DNA of 25,848 nt from Rhizophagus sp. LPA8_4_AMF (lineage: Eukaryota > Glomeromycota > Glomeromycetes > Glomerales > Glomeraceae), in assembly GCA_021464525.1 (NCBI GenBank), contig JADRCO010000830.1:1-25848 (forward strand). The letters are read 5' to 3'. The translations under genes and the position numbers were made by a program. The notes under the pieces are model-generated. The model had not been told where the DNA came from and ran no database searches. It saw only the letters and a list, made by a program, of their open reading frames with translations. Shown piece after piece: positions 1 through 8,236 of the stretch (the first letter of the stretch is position 1; each line of letters begins with the position of its first letter).

Positions 1-75
1 TTTTTTTTTTTAAAAAAAAAAAAAAAAAAGATTTAATAATTACAATTGGAAGGCAAGTAAAACAACCGTCAAGTC

Positions 76-177
76 CTATACATAAAGTTTGCTATTATCA
101 AGTAAGACAATTACATATTAATAAAAGGTAAAATTAATTATAAAAGTATTAAAAATAAATTATAATAATAAAGTTAC
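76..177 (-). other. Possible 3' intron of the Pro/Ser/Asn-rich gene
   Basis: On the minus strand a GTAACT donor begins at 177 and a TATAG acceptor ends at 76. Removing these 102 nt keeps the frame (phase 0) and adds a twelve-codon last exon, 75 down to 40, ending in TAA. The donor is weaker than those of other genes here (GTATGT, GTAAAT), so the unspliced ending at 160 is equally possible. Confidence 0.35.
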
Positions 178-1398
178 CGATTTCCCGCAATCTGGAGGAA
201 CATTACAATTTTTATTACTTGTTTTTTTACTTCCTACAAGTCCGCTGGTTCCAATACCCAAATTGTTCAAAGTTAATTTTATTGATACACCAATACTTGT
301 ACATGAAAGAATTAATAAAATAATAAAAATTTTGCAAAACCAAAATTTCCAAGTTGGTTTTCCATCATTAACTAAAGGCATATCCCACACTTGTTCCAGA
401 CTAGTAAGCTGCGTTAAACTTCTCTCAACTGGAGGAATAGAATCATCAACTTGTCCTGGAATTTTATCATCAATTTTTTCATTGTTTGGTTGTGATGTAA
501 TCGGCGATGAATTCGGTATCAAATTTGGTGATAGATTTGGTGGAAGATTTGGAGGAAATCTTCCGTTAGGATTTAACGCCGTTATTCCTGGCGATGGTGT
601 CACCATTTGATTATATGACGGTGATGGAATTTTCGATTGCGGGGGTATTTGGTTATTTGACGGAGGAAAATTTGACGATGGGATTTGATTATATGACGGT
701 GATGGAGAATATTTATTTTGTGATGGTTGTGATGGCCTCATTTGATTATATGATGGAGATGGAGAAAATTTAGCTTTATTTTGTGATGGTTGTGATGGTC
801 TTTCATTATTACTTGATGAAGGAAAATTTGACGATGGATTCAGTTGATTATACGACGGTGGTGATGGTTGTAATGGTCTTTCATTAGTCATTTTATTTGC
901 CGGAGGAAAATTTGGTGATGGCATTAAATGATTATATGGTGGTGATGGGGAAATATTTCCGTTAATTGATGATTTTGGAGGAAAATTTTCAACATTGTAT
1001 GGATAATTTGATGATGGAGGAAACTCTGAAGGAAATTCATTATAAGGCCTATTCGATGATGGAGGATATTCTTTATAAGGATTATTTGAGGATGAAGGAA
1101 ATTGTTGATTTTGCATCATTTTCATTTGTGATGATTTGTGAATATTATGTTGATCTTGTAACGATGGAGGAGGATAAATTGAGGGTTGATTAGCAGGAGA
1201 GAGGTGAGAGACATAATTATAGGCACCATTATTGTTGCTGTTGTTTTTATTGTTACGTAACTGACTTCCTTGAAACAATTGATGTTCTTGAGATAGATTT
1301 GGTCTTTCATACGAATATTGTTGCTGTTGTTGATATCTATTGTCATTTCTTCGACCACTATTCATTCCTCCAGGCGTATAATAATTTAAACCTTCCAT
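160..1398 (-). CDS. Pro/Ser/Asn-rich single-pass membrane protein, unknown function
   Basis: I do not recognise this family. The unspliced reading is 412 residues from the ATG at 1398. Residues 1-345 are low complexity: a poly-Q patch near residues 23-27, an Asn-rich stretch near 50-57, then many Pro/Ser/Tyr/Asn units of the type SPSPSYNQ and PSSNFP between about 100 and 270. A hydrophobic segment at about 353-375 is flanked by Trp and Lys and looks like one membrane span. It is followed by a short tail with two Cys. There is no N-terminal signal peptide, so a C-terminally anchored protein with a long disordered cytosolic part is a reasonable inference. The 3' end may be spliced: a GT at 177 and an AG at 76 (minus strand) would replace the last five residues with eleven others and end at position 40. 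The gene diverges from the Argonaute array. Composition and unbroken length support it being real. Confidence 0.75.
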   Translation of the reverse strand: MEGLNYYTPGGMNSGRRNDNRYQQQQQYSYERPNLSQEHQLFQGSQLRNNKNNSNNNGAYNYVSHLSPANQPSIYPPPSLQDQHNIHKSSQMKMMQNQQFPSSSNNPYKEYPPSSNRPYNEFPSEFPPSSNYPYNVENFPPKSSINGNISPSPPYNHLMPSPNFPPANKMTNERPLQPSPPSYNQLNPSSNFPSSSNNERPSQPSQNKAKFSPSPSYNQMRPSQPSQNKYSPSPSYNQIPSSNFPPSNNQIPPQSKIPSPSYNQMVTPSPGITALNPNGRFPPNLPPNLSPNLIPNSSPITSQPNNEKIDDKIPGQVDDSIPPVERSLTQLTSLEQVWDMPLVNDGKPTWKFWFCKIFIILLILSCTSIGVSIKLTLNNLGIGTSGLVGSKKTSNKNCNVPPDCGKSVTLLL

Positions 1399-1560
1399 CG
1401 GGATTGAATTTTTGTTATTTTGCGTTTACTCTTTACAGTATATGTGTATATATTGTTTTATATAAATGAATGCGATAAATATAAATAACGCGGAATTTCT
1501 TTAAAAAAAAAAAAAAATCATAAATTTCAATCATATTTATAACCTTTTGTTGTTTATATT

Positions 1561-1608
<48 letters not shown>

Positions 1609-3164
1609 CTAACAACATGATTCATTTCGCGTAACAAATACATGAGTAACATTAAAGTCAGTTTTAAGAATTTAACGTAAGATTGAATAAGCATTCTAGA
1701 TTACTTGTGTAAAATGCTAATTTTTTTTAGAAGACAAAGAATTTTATCAATCTTTTTTATTATCGTTATTAATTTGTTTAATTTGTTACACCATTGTTAA
1801 CCACTTATGTTGATCAGTTTTAGCATTCGCACCATATTTGTATAAAAATTATATTATTTATACTAATTGAAAAGAAAAAAAAAGCCATATGTATTGTATT
1901 TAAATTTAAATCCAAATTATTTATAGTATATTAATTGAGATTTCACTTATCGGAGGTTAGAGAGTTAGGAATGATTTAGCCATTTAAGGGGTTAGGTACG
2001 TATATGGACATTGATGATTGGGATGATCAAACTCAATGAAAATATAATAATTAGGATCAAACCCAGTGTAACCGCAAGACAAAGAATAAGGATTAGTGCG
2101 ATATGATTGCGCCATAAATTTCTGCAAATAATAATCTAATGTCCATAGTAAACTATGATGATATAAATATTTTTTTTCTTTATTTCTTTATTTCATAAAA
2201 TATTACTGCAATCTTACGGAATATAATTTCCACTTTCATTAATAAAACACGCTTCCTTTAATATTATGCTTTCATAAGGTACTTGCAATAAATTGAAGAT
2301 TATTGCCTCTTCTCGTTGCCTATTTTTTTTTTGGTAATTAGTATCTTTGAATTCGGATGGGAATATATTGAATGATTTCAAATAATTATATAATGTAATT
2401 ACATAATGTCAATTTTTATTTGAGGAGTCACGCCCTGCAACATTATTTATGAAACTGTCATTCCATAAAATATTCAAAATCAGTCATTTAAGAATCTAAA
2501 TATTTGAAAACTGTCATTTTATTCATTTAACATTACCTTATATTTTTTTTATGCAATAAAAATTATACAGTTATTTGATTTCTTGTATATATCTTCAATT
2601 TCCCATAACCCAAACTGGTGTCGGTGAGTACAGTGTGTACAATTATCACCATTACTTTAACTCAAAGGGATTATACAGCAAGGTAAAGGCATATAAACCA
2701 ATACGTTACAACCGAAAATCGGGTGAGATGATGTAAATCATTTCAGAGTCTGGAGAGAACTTGTTATTTGTAGGATGTCTGTAATCAAATTATAATAATA
2801 ATTATTAATTTCCGTAAATTTTGTCTTCTTGACATATCGGATTCAAAAAATTAGTTACGCCTCCCCCAATTTCGCTTTTCCTATTTTGGAAGTAAGTGTA
2901 AGTGGCGGAGCAGAAAAAAACAGTACGGACGCACATTTTGAAATCATTACTCATCATAAAATCATATTATGACTCCTGTTTACACATAATTTAAAGTGAA
3001 TTTAAAAAAAGATTTTTTTTTTTATTTGATTTTAGCTTATACTTATTTGTGCTTACCCGTCCACCTGTGGCTAAGCTAATTCGAGATCGGTATATCTAGT
3101 CATAGTCTAACAAAAATATTTAAAGCATTATCTATTTTCATATCTGTTTTTCAATCTTAATGTT
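1399..3164. other. Intergenic region, no gene seen
   Basis: About 1.8 kb of AT-rich DNA between the divergent membrane-protein gene and the Argonaute array. I see no ORF with coding character and no tRNA. It holds a run of 42 A at 1565-1606, an inverted repeat at 2003-2012 and 2138-2147, and the presumed promoter of the minus-strand gene just right of 1398. From about 3130 it becomes similar to the spacer in front of Argonaute copy D, so the array homology starts there. Confidence 0.6.
1565..1606 (+). repeat. Poly-A homopolymer, 42 nt
   Basis: An uninterrupted run of A in intergenic DNA. No target-site duplication or coding remnant lies beside it, so it reads as a simple homopolymer and not as the tail of a retroelement. 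Length is likely variable or mis-assembled. Confidence 0.9.
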
Positions 3165-3200
3165 AATTCGTGGCTTAATGAGGCTTTTGCGATTCTTATT
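3165..3200 (+). promoter_or_regulatory. Conserved upstream box of pseudogene P0
   Basis: Contains TTCGTGGCTTAATGAGGC followed by a TTCTTAT element, about 80 nt before the decayed start codon. It matches the boxes in front of the other array members and is better preserved than the coding sequence that follows it. Confidence 0.5.
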
Positions 3201-3278
3201 GAACATTACCGATTAAAAATTTTTTTTATTTAAAATTTACAAATAGGTTAAATTTTTAACACCTTATCCCATTTCTCC

Positions 3279-4969
3279 ATGACTAGTGTAACAGATTTCG
3301 TTAGACGTCCTGGGTTAAGTAATATAGGTTGTTCTATAAAAATTAGAACTATTTCGAAATAATAGCTTTTTCTACCTCAAAGATTTATCATTATGACATT
3401 GCAATTATTCAGTTTGAGTAGTAAAGTTTTTATGCAGCAGATGATTATTTTGGAGATTGTACAATCTATTAGGTCAACATCTATTAGAAGAATGATGAAT
3501 GATGATAAATATTGGTAGTTTAATTACTTTAAATACAAATAATCTAATTTAGAATTTTTATATTAAATAATACTTCAGCTTTTAATACTAATAATAATAC
3601 CAATGTTGCTTCATACTTTCAAAGGACATACAACATACATTACAATATCCGTTTCTTCTTTGCATTGTCATTCATTTACCAATGGAAGTATGTAATGTAG
3701 TTGAGGTATGTAAAACTAATCTTTACTCACTTAAGCTAACAGTTAATTAGGGACAACATAATATGCACAAGTTGAATTATAGAATTTACTCAATTATACG
3801 TTAGACAAGGTATCAATATTCTTATTTATCAACAAAACGAGTATTTGGTTTGCGGATTTCTCGTGAAATCGCACATTTCTAAAGAGGACACTTTCATTTC
3901 AAAGAATGGTTCATGGAATTTAAAGAATAAAAAAGCTGCCACTGGTGCACTCTTGGTTCGTAGGCATGTGATGTTTTTGAAATTAAATTGATTTTATGAT
4001 TGTACTTGTATAATTATATTAGTTACAATATGTTCAAGTTTCTGAAATGAATATTCCAAATAGGAAACACTGTAATCCTTAAAGTGATATTATAAATTCT
4101 TCAAAGCAAGTTTGGCTTAAGACTACCTAATACTGATGTACCATTGTATGTCGACAATAATTGGTATCGCTACTCAATGTATTCAGAGCAGCAAAAAAAG
4201 CCCAACTAAATGTTAAACTTTGTGATACGAATTCATTCATTAATCCAAATCAAAAATCATTACACAACGTTCAACTATAATAATGATTACTCGTATAGTT
4301 CGTCTATATATTGTTGCTTTACGTGCTTCGATGATGCAAAAGCATTTTCAATTCGCGTTCAAACTGCCAGTCAGAATATTATTAATGATTTGATTTGACC
4401 GAAATGGCTAAGGAACTATTAAAAAATTTCTCTGACACTTGCGGAAAAAATCGTATTTTGTTCTATCGAGCTGGTATCTCAGCAAGCCAATTCCCTCAAG
4501 TGCTAAATAATGAGGTAAATGCAATGTGAGGTATATTTATATTTGTAGCTAATTAATACTTCAAACACTATTTACATTTGTTTAAATAAATATTTAGCTG
4601 CGTGCCAATCCGGTTACTATGAGCTTTGTAGTTGTGCAAAATGTCATCACATTCGTTTTTTCCGATAAATAAAGAAGATTCTGATACTGACCTGGTACAG
4701 TAGTTGAAATAACAGTAGTGCAACCTTTGAACTTTTCTAAGTCACCCTAATTTACAAAGTCCAACACATGCATTTTCACGTGTTATTTGATAAAAATGGG
4801 TTCACACACTTCAAACATTACTGTATCTATTGTTCCACCAGTATTTTAAACTCATTTAGTTTGTTATAGGGCGAAACTTCACTTAAATGTTAAAAATTGA
4901 AGCGACCCAGTAGTCAAATTATGCTGCGGTAAAATCTCAATTACAAAAGGCTATGTATTCTATATATAA
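3279..4969 (+). pseudogene. Decayed Argonaute copy P0
   Basis: Recognisable pieces of all four Argonaute exons appear in order. An exon 1 start (ATGACTAGT, then a Pro-Gly-Leu motif region) runs to about 3500 and reaches a TAA where intact copies read NYFEI. The PAZ end ([15 protein letters not shown]) lies at about 3655-3705. The exon 3 start follows from about 3750, with MID and PIWI pieces to 4530. Exon 4 pieces run from about 4598 to a stop near 4967. Large parts are missing, including the first half of exon 2, much of MID and the first catalytic segment of PIWI, and there are many frameshifts and stops. The third catalytic position reads Ala (GCT) where Asp is expected, but the fourth still has a His codon (CAT, 4853-4855), unlike every intact copy. 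It cannot encode a working protein. Confidence 0.9.
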
Positions 4970-5073
4970 ATATATATATATTTACAGTACTTATTAATAC
5001 AGGAAATCATAAATATGAAAATCTCATTATTATATTGGGAATCCTTAAAATAATATTATATAATCCATAAATT

Positions 5074-5110
5074 TGGTTCGTGGCTTAAAAGGCTTTGCGT
5101 TTTCTTATCG
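5074..5110 (+). promoter_or_regulatory. Conserved upstream box of Argonaute A
   Basis: TGGTTCGTGGCTTAAAAGGC, then a TTTCTTATC element, ending about 80 nt before the start codon. A T-tract and an AATATCTTAACTCATT-like segment lie between box and ATG, as in copies B and C. It may be a core promoter element or part of the 5' leader. Confidence 0.5.
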
Positions 5111-5192
5111 ATTGAATCTTTTAATATTTAAACATGCAAATTGATTGAATTTTTTTTTAATATCTTAACTCATTTCTCAACTCGTTCGAATA

Positions 5193-7922
5193 ATGGCTAA
5201 TATAACAGAATTCGTTATACGTCCTGGTTTAGGTCGTGTGGGTCGTCCTATAAGACTTAGAACAAACTATTTCGAAATAACAAATCTTCCTTCCTCAAAT
5301 ATTCATCATTACGACATTGTAATTTCACCAGAAGTTCCTCCAACTTTGAATAGAAGAATTTTTCAAGTAGCGGAAAATTCTTTCTCTGATATACTAAGAG
5401 CTGCTGTATTTGATGGTCGTAGAAATGTTTATACTATCAGACCGTTTCCTTTTGGTGATGCATGTACTTTGGATGTGGAATTGCCAGAGGATAATGCGAA
5501 TAATGTGGGTAGAAGACCTCCACGTATTTTTAAAATAAGTATTAAGAAAGTCAATGAAATTAATATGGAGGAGATCAATAGATTTCTTAACGGACGTGGT
5601 TCTATATCTCCAAATATTTTAACAGGTTAAAATTTATTCATTATAATTTCTTTTCACAATTAATTGAAATATTCCTTTGCTTAAATTTAATTTTAATGTT
5701 AATTAGGCATTATGGCTCTTAATGTATTGATTCATAATAAACCATCAAAGGTGCATATAAAAGTAGGAAGAGTATTTTACACTAATCAAGGTTCACAATC
5801 TCTTAGTGGAGGGGTAGAGGTTTGGCAAGGATATTTTCAATCTATTAGACCAACACCTAAGAAATTGATGATAAATGTTGATTTACATGCTACTACTTTT
5901 TATGAAAGTGGTAGCTTAGTACAATTAGTTGTAAAAATACTCGGTAAGATGTCCGTTGAAGATCTTAGAAGAATTCAAGAAAGAGATCGCACAAAGCTAG
6001 AAAAATGGTTAAAGAACCTAAAGATTTATGTCGCTCATCGTGGTAATTCGATACGCCGATTTAAAATTTCTAAATTAACTAATACTCCAGCTTCTAGTAC
6101 TATGTTTGAAGTTAATGGTCAACAAATCGATATAGTTACTTACTATAATAATACGTATGGTAGAAGTCTACAATATCCGTTCCTTCCTTGCGTTGTTGTA
6201 CGAAATGAAACTTATTTACCAATGGAAGTATGTAATGTAGCGGAGGTATGTAAACTAATATACTAATTAATATGAAATAAAATTATTTTTTAACGCAACT
6301 TGTGTATTATTTGTTAGGGACAACGTTATATGCGCAAATTGAATGAAAGACAAATGGCGGATATGATTAAATTTACTTGTCAACCACCTCAATCACGTGC
6401 TAATAAAATTAACCAAGGTATCCAAATTCTTGATTATCGACAAAATGAGTATTTGCAACAATTTGATTTTCGGGTATCTACTGAAATGACAATAACTCAA
6501 GCAAGAGTATTACCTGCTCCAACATTACATTATCATCCTGCTTCTAAAGAGGATACTTTCATTCCAAAAGATGGTTCATGGAATATGAGGAATAAGAAAG
6601 TTGCTACTGGTGCAACACTTGGTTCATGGGCATGTGCAGTTTTTGGAAATGAAAGAGATTATCCAATGGGCGCTATACAAAAATTCATTAGAGAATTGGT
6701 TACCACATGTCAAGATACTGGAATGAATATTCCAAATAAAAATCCACCTATACAACACTGTAATCCTCAAGGAGGTATTGAAAATTCTTTAAGGCAAGTT
6801 TGGGTCAAGGCTGGAAATTTGGCTAAATCTAAACCTCAATTAATTTTATGTATTCTTCCCAATACTGGTGTACCATTGTATGCCGAAATTAAACGCGTTG
6901 GCGATACAGTAATTGGTGCTGCTACGCAATGTGTCCAGGGAAGACACATAATGCGTGCAGTAAGAGTATATTGTGCTAATGTTTGTCTTAAAATAAATGT
7001 TAAACTTGGTGGTATGAATACATTCATTAATCCAAGCCAAATCCCCTTCGTTACACAACGTCCAACCATCATAATGGGAGCATCTGTTTCTCATCCTGCT
7101 CCTGGGGATCAGAATACCGGTCGCCCATCTATTGCTGCTGTGACTGCTTCAATGGATGCAAAAGCATCTCGATATACTGCTTCAATTCGTGTTCAAACTG
7201 GCCAACAGGAAGTTATTGGTGATTTAGCAGAAATGGTTAAAGAATTATTAAAAACATTTTATCAGACCTGTGGAAGAAAACCAGAACGTATTTTATTCTA
7301 TCGAGACGGCGTTTCAGAAGGCCAATTTTCTATAGTATTAAATGATGAGATCAGGGCAATAAAAGGTATATATTTATTATTATTTTAAGTCATTTTATAA
7401 TAATATTTAACTTAAATTGTTAATAAACATTTAGCCGCATGCAAGTCACTTGACGAGAAATATAGACCAACAATAACTTTTATAGTTGTGCAAAAACGTC
7501 ATCACACTCGCTTTTTCCCAATTGATACTAGAGATGGCGATAGAACAGGAAATTGTCCTTCTGGTACAGTAGTTGATTCAACAATAGTACATCCTTTTGA
7601 ATTTGACTTTTATCTTCAAAGTCACCCTAGTTTACAAGGGATTTCACGTCCGATACATTATCACGTGTTATCCGATGAAAACGGATTCAATGCTGACTTA
7701 CTTCAAACATTAACATATAATTTATGCTATAATTTTGCTCGATGCACTCGTGCAGTTTCTATTGTTCCACCAGTATATTATGCTTATTTAGTTTGTCGTA
7801 GAGCAAGATTTTACTATGCAAGTAGTGAAAATTGGAGCGATCCAGATACTCCAGAAGGTGTAGGAAGTGCCAGTTTTGCTGTTGTAAAATCTGAATTACT
7901 AAAGACTATGTATTTTATATAA
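5193..7922 (+). CDS. Argonaute-like protein A, predicted slicer-dead
   Basis: Argonaute proteins bind a small RNA guide and use it to find target RNA. Four exons: 5193-5625, 5707-6245, 6318-7365, 7435-7922, encoding 835 residues, a normal eukaryotic AGO length. Domains: N about 1-145, linker 1 about 146-205, PAZ about 210-322 (YPFLPC, YLPMEVC), linker 2 from 325 ([12 protein letters not shown]), MID about 424-555, PIWI about 570-815. The guide 5'-phosphate residues are present: Tyr512, Lys516, Gln528, Lys549, matching human AGO2 Y529, K533, Q545, K566. The slicer tetrad is not: Ser580 replaces the first Asp (GASVSHP), Glu622 and Asp654 are kept (YRDGVSEGQ), and Tyr791 replaces His (YYAYL). 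Guide binding without cleavage is the inference. Introns are 81, 72 and 69 nt in phases 1, 0 and 1. A stretch of exons 2-3 is identical to copy C. Confidence 0.94.
6146..7334 (+). repeat. 1189-nt block identical between Argonautes A and C
   Basis: Read side by side, these bases match 12199-13387 without a mismatch or gap (constant offset 6053). The block covers the end of exon 2, all of the 72-nt intron 2 and nearly all of exon 3. The bases just outside differ (6145 and 7335), and sequence further out diverges quickly, which is typical of a conversion tract. Confidence 0.88.
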
Positions 7923-7926
7923 AGCT

Positions 7927-7932
7927 AATAAA
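7927..7932 (+). terminator. Poly(A) signal of Argonaute A
   Basis: AATAAA 5 nt after the stop codon. Copy B has the same element in a similar context, and the downstream ATTTATATTTA flank is shared with it. Confidence 0.5.
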
Positions 7933-8110
7933 GCATTGAAATTATTTATATTTACAGTATTTATCAATAGTATAGCTACAAAAGTCCTATAATAACAATT
8001 ATAAATGTATTTTAAATACAATTTGACAACATATAAAAAAAATGTTAGTTTAAACGATTTATTGGAAATCTTTAAAAAATACCATTAAATAACTCATTGT
8101 GCCTCAAGGT

Positions 8111-8148
8111 TTGGTTCGTGGCTTAATAAGGCTTAGCAATTTCTTATC
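8111..8148 (+). promoter_or_regulatory. Conserved upstream box of Argonaute B
   Basis: TTGGTTCGTGGCTTAATAAG, then GGCTTAGCAA and TTTCTTATC, ending about 88 nt before the ATG at 8237. The preceding TGTGCCTCAAGG is shared only with the box of copy C. Confidence 0.5.
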
Positions 8149-8236
8149 ATGGATATTTTAATATTTAAACAGTAAACATACCAAGTTGATTGAATTTTTT
8201 TTAATATCTTAACTCATTCTTCCGATCGTCCAAATG

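Noticed and set aside
263-610. Plus-strand ORF of 115 codons
   Set aside because: Antisense of the repetitive Pro/Ser-rich gene; its Gly-rich pattern is the mirror of the Pro codons.
1565-1606. Poly-A run as the tail of a retrotransposed copy
   Set aside because: No processed coding remnant precedes it and no target duplication surrounds it.
1399-3164. tRNA or other structured RNA gene in the first intergenic region
   Set aside because: No cloverleaf with the conserved T-arm and A/B box spacing could be found on either strand.
4210-4398. Plus-strand ORF of 62 codons
   Set aside because: A chance open frame through frameshifted PIWI remnants of pseudogene P0.
6836-7094. Minus-strand ORFs of 78-82 codons inside exon 3 of copies A, B and C (also 9879-10137 and 12889-13147)
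   Set aside because: They are identical in all three copies only because they lie opposite the converted MID-PIWI block. They have no counterpart in D and no domain.
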